The translations under genes and the position numbers were made by a program. 38,137 bases of DNA, from contig CALWLN010000135.1 in assembly GCA_944381535.1 (NCBI GenBank), forward strand, positions 1-38,137, written 5' to 3'. Positions 23,920-30,780 of the stretch are shown here, piece by piece. Numbering within the stretch: position 1 is the stretch's first letter; each line of letters begins with the position of its first letter. The notes below the pieces were generated by a model. It was not told where the DNA came from. It ran no database searches and worked only from the letters and a program-made list of their open reading frames with translations. Source of the stretch: an uncultured Lachnospiraceae bacterium. GTDB taxonomy: Bacteria > Bacillota > Clostridia > Lachnospirales > Lachnospiraceae.

Positions 23920-25068
23920 TTATTCAATCCCGAAAATTTCGTTTAACGTATACACCGCCTTCTCGGGCAGTGGTTCAGTGAAAATGCTGCCGTATTCGAA
24001 GAAGCTGCCGCTTAACGCAGTGTAATTCCAACTGTCGATGGTGGTGCCGTCCGTCAGTGTGATTGTCAGCTCGCGCATGCCGTAGATGGATGCGATCTCC
24101 TGTCCGTCGGCAGAAAAGCTGTAGGTGAAACGGTTGGAATCGGCACAATTTTCGCTGCCCGTACCCAGACAGGTTACCTCCACAATAATATTGTAAAACG
24201 CGGCAATGTCTTCCCTATCGGTGTAGGTATGGGTGCCGACTTCTTGTTGGATTTTTTTGCCCAGGTCCGTATTGTTGTATTGGTAGGGGAAAGCCGTAAT
24301 GCTTGCAATAGCTTCAGCGCTGTCAACGCCGTAAATGGTTTCAAGGACTTCTCCGTAGGTATAGGGGGCTGTCACCGGATCCGTAAAACCCTCGAAAACC
24401 CATAAGGAAAGTTCTTCCTCATCCATGACCTCAAAATTGCTGAAAACCCATAGAGAGAGGTTCCCCTCCTCCTCCCGGCAAATCAGATATTTCAGATTGT
24501 CAACGCCGGAGGGATAAAACCAGCTGTGGCCCTCCTCCTGTAAATACGGTTCCCGCAGGCGGTTGAGGATAACAGATACATGATTTTCGGATTTGCAAAA
24601 ACGGGAGGCAATATCGGATATGCGGTCAAAATACCAGTAGCGGCAGAGAAAAATGCCCCTTTTGTCTGCCGGGAGCTCTGCTAAAAAGGTATCAATGGCT
24701 TCTATCAGCTCCCGGCGGTCGATATCCTGCTCCACACTGTCCGTACCGGATACAAGTTCCGCCAGCTCATCAAGAACTATCGTGGCTTCTTTGCCGCCTC
24801 GCTTGCCAGCGGTATGATACCGGTACCTGTTTAGGGACAGGTTTCTTGTAATTTTGCCGAGAAATGTGGCAAGAACGGAAGGCCAGTGGGGCGGCATGGC
24901 GTTCCAGGCCTTTAAGTAGGTATCGTTGACACATTCCTCTGCGTCTTCCTCGCTGTCCAATATATTTCTTGCAATAGAAGTACAGTAGTTTCCGTATTTT
25001 TCAGATGTGGCGGAAATGGCCCGCTCATCTCTGTCCCAGTATAGCTGAACAATTTTACTATCCTCCAA
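23920..25068 (-). CDS. ECF sigma factor fused to an extracytoplasmic-type C-terminal domain
   Basis: 382 residues read from the TTG at 25068, which has GGGGGAGGA immediately upstream on the minus strand; the longer ATG reading (25155) would start inside the probable promoter. Region 2 (DAEECVNDTYLKAWN, 42-56) and region 4 (LPADKRGIFLCRYW to SENHVSVILNRLRE, about 132-173) are those of a lachnospiral ECF sigma factor. Such proteins normally end near LREYLEEEG; here LREPYLQEEG (172-180) runs on into about 200 residues of soluble beta-rich sequence. This tail resembles the distal part of the membrane-bound partner proteins usually encoded just after these sigma factors, but it has no membrane segment. 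A deletion that fused sigma and partner is the best explanation. Two near-identical phrases, NLSLWVF and ELSLWVF, lie at 203-225. Confidence 0.8.
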   Translation of the reverse strand: MEDSKIVQLYWDRDERAISATSEKYGNYCTSIARNILDSEEDAEECVNDTYLKAWNAMPPHWPSVLATFLGKITRNLSLNRYRYHTAGKRGGKEATIVLDELAELVSGTDSVEQDIDRRELIEAIDTFLAELPADKRGIFLCRYWYFDRISDIASRFCKSENHVSVILNRLREPYLQEEGHSWFYPSGVDNLKYLICREEEGNLSLWVFSNFEVMDEEELSLWVFEGFTDPVTAPYTYGEVLETIYGVDSAEAIASITAFPYQYNNTDLGKKIQQEVGTHTYTDREDIAAFYNIIVEVTCLGTGSENCADSNRFTYSFSADGQEIASIYGMRELTITLTDGTTIDSWNYTALSGSFFEYGSIFTEPLPEKAVYTLNEIFGIE

Positions 25069-25156
25069 GCAGATTCCTCCCCCAAAACGTATTTTTAGAA
25101 TCATATGCACGGTTTTGCGTGACGGAGCTCCTTCCCCTGATATCAGGCCCTTCACT

Positions 25157-25188
25157 TATATACACAGCATTTGCGGAAAAATCTTACA
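25157..25188 (-). promoter_or_regulatory. ECF-type promoter of the sigma-factor gene
   Basis: On the minus strand TGTAAG (25188-25183) is followed, after 18 bases, by TGTATATA (25164-25157). This resembles ECF promoters with a TGTAA-type -35, consistent with autoregulation. It supports translation from the TTG at 25068 because the transcript would begin at about 25150. Confidence 0.5.
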
Positions 25189-25241
25189 CATTTTATTTTT
25201 ATCATACCATATGAACCGCGGAAATGCATAGGCGAAAGGTC

Positions 25242-25270
25242 TTTACAGAAGAAAAAATCAACCGTATAAT
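25242..25270 (+). promoter_or_regulatory. Promoter of the TetR-type regulator
   Basis: TTTACA at 25242-25247 and a perfect TATAAT at 25265-25270, spacer 17. It diverges from the sigma-factor promoter within a 250-base shared region. Confidence 0.75.
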
Positions 25271-25317
25271 GAAAGGGAACTCCGTGGAAAGAATGATTAT
25301 GGGAAAAGGAAAAAACC

Positions 25318-26034
25318 GTGGCAGTAAAAGAGTATAAATACAGAAAGCACAGCGACAAACAGCGTACTATGATATTGGAGACGGCCAAGCAGCTGTTTAT
25401 GGAAAATGAAATCAAGGACGTCAGCATGGCTCAGATTGCTGAGGCCTGTGGCATTACCAGGGCCACTCTCTACCGGTATTTTGAGAACCGGGACGCAGTG
25501 GTGTGGGAGATTTATATTTCCTATGGAGAGAGGATGATGGATATCCTGTGGGGCAAAATCCGGGGGAAAAAGGTTTCTGCCTATGAGAAAATTGCGGTGT
25601 ATCTGCGGGGAATGGTGGATATGTATCTGGAAATGCCGGAGTTTTATAAATTTTTCTTTCATTTCAGTAAGGAATATCTGAGCAATCAGATTTATCCCGA
25701 TACGGAATATACCAGAGAATTGTATGCGGAGACGGGGCTGACCTCGGGCTCCACCGTAGCCTACATCACGGAGGATTTTGCGGACGGTTCCGTCAGGGAA
25801 GGACTTGATGGGCGGGCCGTGGGAGTCGCCGTAGTGTACGGGGCTTTCGGGGCTTTACAGATTATCTGCGGAAACAGCGACGTCATTCCGCTGAAGTATG
25901 GCGTGGATGCGGTGAAGGTGTTGGTGAGCGCCATGGAAAATATTTTGATTGGGTTGAAGCACGAAGCTTACCACTCCCAGCTGGCGGAGCATATCTGGGA
26001 TGACTTGAAGACGGACGAAAAAGGAGAAATGTGA
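25318..26034 (+). CDS. TetR/AcrR-family transcriptional regulator
   Basis: 238 residues from a GTG at 25318, with GGGAAAAGG upstream. The N-terminal DNA-binding domain is typical: ILETAKQLFMENEIKDVSMAQIAEACGITRATLYRYFENRDAV, with the helix-turn-helix at about 35-57. The remaining 175 residues form the helical ligand/dimer domain, containing many aromatic residues (YLEMPEFYKFFFHFSKEYL). No exporter gene is adjacent, so its target is unclear. It may control itself or the divergent sigma-factor gene, or the AlbA_2 gene that starts 30 bases after its stop. The inducing ligand is unknown. Confidence 0.88.
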   Translation: MAVKEYKYRKHSDKQRTMILETAKQLFMENEIKDVSMAQIAEACGITRATLYRYFENRDAVVWEIYISYGERMMDILWGKIRGKKVSAYEKIAVYLRGMVDMYLEMPEFYKFFFHFSKEYLSNQIYPDTEYTRELYAETGLTSGSTVAYITEDFADGSVREGLDGRAVGVAVVYGAFGALQIICGNSDVIPLKYGVDAVKVLVSAMENILIGLKHEAYHSQLAEHIWDDLKTDEKGEM

Positions 26035-26064
26035 TTCACAGGAAATAATCGGAGGAGGTAACGA

Positions 26065-27417
26065 ATGGCAGAAAGTCAAAATGTGGAATATAAAGAATCC
26101 TGGCGGGACGAATATCTGAAATGGGTATGTGGATTTGCCAATGCGCAGGGTGGAACCATATACATTGGTATCGATGATTCCGGGAATCCTGTAGGGGTAA
26201 AAAATATCAAGAAGCTGATGGAGGATATCCCAAATAAAATCCAGTCAGGCCTTGGAATTGTTGCGGATGTCAATAAGCGAACCAAAGATAGTGTGAGCTA
26301 TATTGAGATTAAAGTAAAACCCAGCAGCTTTCCGGTCAGCTATCACGGGGAATATCATTATCGCAGCGGTAGTACAAAGCAGCAGCTGACAGGCATAGCC
26401 CTGTCGGAATTCATCATGCGCAAGACCGGATTTCGCTGGGAGGACGTTACCGTGGATGATATTTCGGTGGAGGATCTGGATGATGAGAGTTTTAAAATCT
26501 TCCGGAGGGAAGCGCTCAGAAGTAAGCGGATGACCCGGGCAGAGTTGGATATTCCCAATGAGGAGCTTTTAAGCAAGCTGCACCTGATGGCGGACGGGAA
26601 GCTGAAAAGGTCTGCGGTGCTTCTTTTTTACGGTGACCCGGAAGTCATTCAGAACGGAAGCTATGTAAAAATCGGAAAGTTCGGAAGAGGGGCGGATTTA
26701 CAGTATCAGGACACCCTGGAAGGCTCCCTGATTACGACTGCGGATAAGGTAATCGATTTGATTTTCCTCAAATACCTGAAAGCAAAGATTACGTATGAGC
26801 ATGACAGGCGGGTGGAGACTTATCCTTTTGCGAGGGATGCGATTCGCGAGGCTGTTTACAACGCCATTGCCCACAACTGCTATATGTTCGGCACGCCGAT
26901 ACAGATTCGGATTGAGGATGAGGCAATCATCATAAGCAACCGCTGTATCCTTCCGGAGGGCTGGACAGTGGATACTTTGATGGAGCCCCATGATTCCATA
27001 CCTTACAATCCTGACATAGCAAGGGTTTTCTACCGTGCAGGATATATTGAGACCTGGGGACGTGGCATTCAGAAGATATGCGATGCCTGCAGGGAACTGG
27101 GAGCAGACCTGCCGGAATATGAGCTGCGTGGAACTGGGATACGCGTGCATTTTGCGGCTTTGCAAAGCGCGTTGTTGGAGGAGGCAAAAGCGCCAAACCG
27201 ACATGATGACGCTTTGGGTGGCGCTTTGGATGACGCTTTGGTGCTTAGGATTATAGAAATCATACAAGAGGAACCGGAAATTTCACAAGCGGAATTAGCT
27301 AAGAGGCTTGGAATTGCAAGGAGGTCAATACAAAGAAAGATGGATATTTTGAAATCCGCCGGACGAATCGTGCGTGTCGGCGGTAAGCGCTATGGATACT
27401 GGCAGCTTACAAAATAA
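26065..27417 (+). CDS. AlbA_2 (Schlafen-type) domain / RecG-like C-terminal transcriptional regulator
   Basis: 450 residues, ATG at 26065 after GGAGGAGG. The N-terminal AlbA_2 domain contains ESQNVEYKESWRDEYLKWVC, FANAQGGTIYIGIDD and the strand YHYRSGSTKQQL. A middle HATPase_c_4-like region reads REAVYNAIAHNCY and YRAGYIETWGRGIQKI. The last 65 residues are a winged helix-turn-helix (ISQAELAKRLGIARRSIQRKMDIL). Such proteins are annotated as putative DNA-binding proteins or RecG-like transcriptional regulators; they carry no helicase motifs. Before the HTH lies a short repetitive linker (HDDALGGALDDAL), with DNA repeats of GACGCTTTGG. It starts 30 bases after the TetR gene and is probably co-transcribed with it. 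Confidence 0.85.
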   Translation: MAESQNVEYKESWRDEYLKWVCGFANAQGGTIYIGIDDSGNPVGVKNIKKLMEDIPNKIQSGLGIVADVNKRTKDSVSYIEIKVKPSSFPVSYHGEYHYRSGSTKQQLTGIALSEFIMRKTGFRWEDVTVDDISVEDLDDESFKIFRREALRSKRMTRAELDIPNEELLSKLHLMADGKLKRSAVLLFYGDPEVIQNGSYVKIGKFGRGADLQYQDTLEGSLITTADKVIDLIFLKYLKAKITYEHDRRVETYPFARDAIREAVYNAIAHNCYMFGTPIQIRIEDEAIIISNRCILPEGWTVDTLMEPHDSIPYNPDIARVFYRAGYIETWGRGIQKICDACRELGADLPEYELRGTGIRVHFAALQSALLEEAKAPNRHDDALGGALDDALVLRIIEIIQEEPEISQAELAKRLGIARRSIQRKMDILKSAGRIVRVGGKRYGYWQLTK

Positions 27418-27448
27418 GTTTCCATAGGTCAGGCAAAAGCGCCAAAAC

Positions 27449-27628
27449 ATGATAGACTTTTATCCCGTACCACACTATAAGAATGACCCGTTAAAGGAAG
27501 CTGTGGAACTCGTAATTTCAAAGTATGATACAAAATTGCCGCTTGTTCCGTTCAGTGATTCGCAAGCGATACTTGTTATGGGGAAAGAGAAGCACATTGT
27601 TTCAAATAAGAGAAAAATCAAATTGTGA
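27449..27628 (+). CDS. Small 59-residue reading frame, possible gene remnant
   Basis: Begins ATG at 27449 and reads MIDFYPVPHYKNDPLKEAVE to a TGA at 27626-27628. Composition is protein-like, but I recognise no family and the ribosome-binding site is poor. It follows a 15-base direct repeat (27432-27446) of a segment inside the AlbA_2 gene (27183-27197), which hints that recombination created this junction and that the frame is a fragment of a longer gene. Confidence 0.3.
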   Translation: MIDFYPVPHYKNDPLKEAVELVISKYDTKLPLVPFSDSQAILVMGKEKHIVSNKRKIKL

Positions 27629-27633
27629 CTTCG

Positions 27634-27652
27634 GGCCAACCTGGCCCGAGGT
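27634..27652 (+). terminator. Possible terminator hairpin
   Basis: TCGGGCC and GGCCCGA form a 7-pair stem with a 5-base loop, followed after a few bases by a T-rich stretch. It ends the AlbA_2/small-frame transcript before the phosphate block. The 240 bases from here to 27891 hold no gene, only the promoter region described next. Confidence 0.5.
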
Positions 27653-27801
27653 TTCGGGTTTCTGTTTTATCTACGATCTAATTTCTAAAAGTTTTCTTAC
27701 ACGCCAATTCCATTCAAAGTTAGCACCCCCCACCTCAGATGTGGGATGAAAAGACTTTTTCATTTACATCCCAACAATAAAATTAAACACACCGTATATA
27801 T

Positions 27802-27856
27802 TTTACATAAATTTAACATTAAACAGGGTGTATATTTTACATAAGGGTCTTATAAT
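27802..27856 (+). promoter_or_regulatory. PhoP-like boxes and promoter of the phosphoesterase operon
   Basis: TTTACA (27802-27807) and TTAACA (27813-27818) lie 11 bases apart, the spacing of Bacillus-type PhoP boxes (TT-A-C-A hexamers separated by about 5 bases). A further TTTACA is at 27836-27841 and a TATAAT at 27851-27856 without a good -35, as in activator-dependent promoters. The same TTTTACATAAATTT string occurs in front of pstS. Phosphate-starvation control is inferred. Confidence 0.6.
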
Positions 27857-27891
27857 CACCATGTACAAAGAGAGAACAGGAGGAAGCGATT

Positions 27892-28596
27892 ATGAACCCC
27901 ATTCGTTTTGCGCATGTGTCGGACACCCATATCTGCAGAGATTACGGCAAGACACAGATGAAGGAAGTATTTGCAAAATGTGAAGATCCGGCGGACACCT
28001 TAAGACGCTGCCTGAAGAAGCTGAATCAGGAAAAGCTGGATTTTGTATTATTTACCGGTGATTTGGTTCATGAAGGGGAAAAAGAAGATTATGATTATTT
28101 CCTGCGTGTGGTACGGGAAGCTCTGCCGGATACCAGAGCAGTGTTTGCCCTGGGAAATCACGACAGAAAGCAGCCCTTCTTTGAGAGCATGGGGCTGGAA
28201 GCGCAGGAAGCCTACTGCCATGTGCAGGAAATTGCGGGCCTGCGGGTTGTGGTTCTGGACACCAGCGTGTACGGACAGGAGACGGGAAGTCTCCGGGAAA
28301 GCCAGGAGCAGTGGCTGGAAGGAATTTTAAAGGAGGGAACGCCGGAATTTGGAACCATTCTGGCCTTCCATCATTCCGTTGCCTGGAGGACCAAGGCCTT
28401 CGCCATGGAAACCAGCGAGAATTTCCGCCGCATTCTGAGAGAATATGATATAAGAGCCATTTTCTGCGGCCACACCCATGAGAACAGTGTGGATTTTCTG
28501 GAAGGAATCCCGCAGATCACAGCGGATTCCACGTCCTTTGGCTCGGAGATCACGCCGGAGGAATTTCAGATGATGGAAAAGACAGGCTACAATTGA
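27892..28596 (+). CDS. Calcineurin-like metallophosphoesterase, C-terminus apparently frameshifted
   Basis: 234 residues, ATG at 27892 after AGGAGGAAG. The metallophosphoesterase motifs are complete: VSDTH (Asp11, His13), FTGDLVHE, LGNHDR, AFHHSV and CGHTHE. The fold binds two metals and cleaves phosphomono- or diesters; cytoplasmic, no signal peptide. After TGA at 28594-28596 the +1 frame stays open and reads ATIEQAQEQEILFTMDMKTV and on to a TAA at 28676-28678, one base before the next gene's ATG. This looks like the original C-terminus, so a frameshift somewhere in 28574-28596 probably shortened the protein by about 28 residues. All catalytic motifs lie upstream of the shift. PhoP-like boxes precede the gene. 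Confidence 0.85.
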   Translation: MNPIRFAHVSDTHICRDYGKTQMKEVFAKCEDPADTLRRCLKKLNQEKLDFVLFTGDLVHEGEKEDYDYFLRVVREALPDTRAVFALGNHDRKQPFFESMGLEAQEAYCHVQEIAGLRVVVLDTSVYGQETGSLRESQEQWLEGILKEGTPEFGTILAFHHSVAWRTKAFAMETSENFRRILREYDIRAIFCGHTHENSVDFLEGIPQITADSTSFGSEITPEEFQMMEKTGYN

Positions 28597-28679
28597 GCAG
28601 GCCCAGGAACAGGAAATTCTGTTTACGATGGATATGAAAACAGTGATGGAGCTTTTGTTAAAGAAGGAGGAGCAGTAAA

Positions 28680-29852
28680 ATGAGAAAGAAACACGCGATC
28701 GTTGCGGCAGGAATGACCATATGTATGGCGCTCACAGCCTTTGCGGGCTGCGGGCCTGCCGGGATTAAGAGCAGCACGGGAGAAACCCAGCAGAACAGCC
28801 AGAATAACGCGTCGGCAGACGGCACGGAGGGCACAACCGTATCCTTTGAGGAAAATCTGTTGGATCCGGAGAATCCGGTGACGGTGACCTTCTACAGCTA
28901 TAGCCTCTACTATCCCAATATGAAGGACGGTATGGAGCATCTGATACAGGTGTTCAACGACACTGTGGGTAAGGAGAAGGGCGTTATCGTGGAAGGGGTT
29001 CCCGACGATCTGTCAAAATATAAGACGGACATTCAGGCGGGCAACCAGGTGGATGTGATCCAGCACATCTTTGCCACCCTGGACGCGTCCAAGAAATCCC
29101 TGGGAATCCAGGCTTTTGAGGATGTATTTCCGGAGGAGGAGCCTAAGGCGCAGTTTGAGGGGATTCCCGAAAATGCTTTAAGCCTGGGCGTCATTGACGG
29201 CAAGACCTACGGCATGGCCTTCACCTTAAGTACCCCGATCCTATATATCAACGGCACGCTCTTTGAGCAGGCAGGACTTGATCCCAACGAGCCTCCCACC
29301 ACCTGGGAGGAGATGCTGGAAATGGCCAAGACCATCAAGGAGAAAACCGGGGTGGACGGCTTCGGCCTGGGGCCGGACAACGGCTGGGTAACGGAGGGAA
29401 TCGTCTACACGGCGGGCTCCGACATGGTAAATGAGGACAAGACCGAGGCAGTGTTTGCTACGGAAGAGACTGCGCAGGCCTTTGAGCTGTGGAAAAGCTT
29501 CTATACGGAGGGCTGTGCGGCCAAAGGCGCGGACACGGAGCTGTCCCAGCAGTTTTCCTCGGGCAAGCTGGCCATGCATATCCAGTCCTCTGCGGCTCTG
29601 GCGGGATATGTCAGCGCCTCTGCGTCCTTGTTCATCAACTCCTGGAATGACTATATGTGGCCGTCCCTTTTGTCCAACCGGATAGAGGACGCGCCCCTGC
29701 AGATCGGCCTGAAAATGTTCGTGAGCTCGGATGTGAATATGTGGGGATCCCTGATGGCGGCTACCACGGTATCCTGTATCCCGATACTGGCCTTTTATCT
29801 GGTTATGCAGAAAAATATTGTAAATTCGTTTATGAAATGGGGAATTAAATAA
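28680..29852 (+). CDS. Chimera of a family-1 (UgpB-like) binding protein and a MalG/UgpE-type permease tail
   Basis: 390 residues. Residues 1-24 are a lipoprotein signal (lipobox FAGC, Cys24). Residues about 50-310 are a typical ABC sugar/glycerol-3-phosphate binding protein (TFYSYSLYYPNMKDGMEHL, GKTYGMAFTLSTPILYINGT, TTWEEMLEMAKTIKEKTG). At about residue 311 (near 29611) the sequence switches to FINSWNDYMWPSLLSN and then MWGSLMAATTVSCIPILAFY to a lysine-ended tail, the last two helices of a MalG-type permease, lacking the EAA loop. Binding protein and permease are separate genes in all such systems I know, so an in-frame deletion of about two genes is likely. The product cannot serve as either part in full and is probably non-functional. 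ATG at 28680 is preceded by GAAGGAGGAG. Confidence 0.88.
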   Translation: MRKKHAIVAAGMTICMALTAFAGCGPAGIKSSTGETQQNSQNNASADGTEGTTVSFEENLLDPENPVTVTFYSYSLYYPNMKDGMEHLIQVFNDTVGKEKGVIVEGVPDDLSKYKTDIQAGNQVDVIQHIFATLDASKKSLGIQAFEDVFPEEEPKAQFEGIPENALSLGVIDGKTYGMAFTLSTPILYINGTLFEQAGLDPNEPPTTWEEMLEMAKTIKEKTGVDGFGLGPDNGWVTEGIVYTAGSDMVNEDKTEAVFATEETAQAFELWKSFYTEGCAAKGADTELSQQFSSGKLAMHIQSSAALAGYVSASASLFINSWNDYMWPSLLSNRIEDAPLQIGLKMFVSSDVNMWGSLMAATTVSCIPILAFYLVMQKNIVNSFMKWGIK

Positions 29853-30586
29853 TGCTACAAGAGACAGCGAAGCCCTTAAAGCTTGCGGGCGCCTATAACG
29901 TCCGGGATCTGGGGGTCTATGAAAATAAGAAACATCACAAATTAAAGGAGCACCAGTTCCTCCGGGCGGACAGCCTTAATGGACTGACCCGGGAGGATCA
30001 GGAAGCGCTGCTTTCCTACGGCGTGAAGGCGGTCATCGATCTGCGCAGTGAACAGGAGTGCAAGCAGGCGCCCTGCGTGTGGGAAAATTCCGATCGGGTG
30101 GACTATTACACCGTGTCCATGCTGGATGAGATAAATTCCAACGGCCTTCAGGGGGAAATGCCCGAGAGTATGGGGGGACTCTATATAGACCTTTTGGAAA
30201 ACGGAAAAAAGTCCTACGCCAGGATCTTCCGGACTATGGCAAAATACGACGGGGACTGCGTGATCTTCAACTGCACGGCGGGAAAGGACCGCACCGGAGT
30301 GACGGCCATGCTCCTTTTAGATCTGGCGGACGTGGAGCCGGAGGTGATCGTGAAGGATTACAGCGTCAACGAGCAGTACATGAAGCCCGTGTTTGATAAG
30401 CAGAAGGAGCAGATGAAGCAGTACGGTATAAATGTGCCGGAATATGTGCTGGAATCGAAAGCGGAGGAGATGGAAAAAACGCTGGAGTATCTGCGAAAAA
30501 ACTATGGAACAGCCGAGGATTATTTAAGTAAGATCGGACTGACAAAGCAGGAGATCGATGCGCTGAAAAGAAAGCTGTGCGGGTGA
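29852..30586 (+). CDS. Tyrosine-protein phosphatase (IphP/Y_phosphatase3 type)
   Basis: 244 residues; the ATG overlaps the preceding stop by one base (TAATG). The N-terminal NVRDLGVY motif and the phosphatase loop FNCTAGKDRTGV, with Cys141 and Arg147 spaced CX5R, are those of the DSP-like tyrosine phosphatases in the IphP family. Some relatives also act on phosphoinositides. The C-terminal 60 residues are helical. No signal peptide, so it acts in the cytoplasm. Its position between phosphate-responsive genes suggests induction under phosphate starvation, perhaps to salvage phosphate from organic esters; the physiological substrate is unknown. Confidence 0.88.
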   Translation: MLQETAKPLKLAGAYNVRDLGVYENKKHHKLKEHQFLRADSLNGLTREDQEALLSYGVKAVIDLRSEQECKQAPCVWENSDRVDYYTVSMLDEINSNGLQGEMPESMGGLYIDLLENGKKSYARIFRTMAKYDGDCVIFNCTAGKDRTGVTAMLLLDLADVEPEVIVKDYSVNEQYMKPVFDKQKEQMKQYGINVPEYVLESKAEEMEKTLEYLRKNYGTAEDYLSKIGLTKQEIDALKRKLCG

Positions 30587-30633
30587 CGGCAGCCCCGGCG
30601 GGAGCGGAAAGGTATCTGCCGGGCGGAAAAATC

Positions 30634-30698
30634 TTACTCACATTTTACATAAATTTCTCAATACCATGCATACATTTTTTACTTTTGGCGACTATACT
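30634..30698 (+). promoter_or_regulatory. PhoP-like boxes and promoter of pstS
   Basis: TTTACA (30644-30649) followed at 11-base spacing by TTCTCA (30655-30660), with TTACTC at 30634-30639 upstream; TATACT at 30693-30698 serves as -10. TTTTACATAAATTT here is identical to that before the metallophosphoesterase gene (about 27801). It points to control by a PhoP/PhoB-type regulator. Confidence 0.6.
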
Positions 30699-30780
30699 TA
30701 CAAACAGAGTCGGGCAAGGGATACCGGCCGAGAAATAAAAAACAAGTAAGAAAAAGATGAGAGAAAAGAGGAAGAAAAGT

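Noticed and set aside
27181-27260. CRISPR-like or tandem repeat array
   Set aside because: The GACGCTTTGG repeats are inside a coding linker, few and irregular; no CRISPR array exists in the window.
28594-28596. Programmed frameshifting at the end of the metallophosphoesterase gene
   Set aside because: No slippery heptamer or downstream pseudoknot is seen near 28574-28596; a simple indel is more likely.
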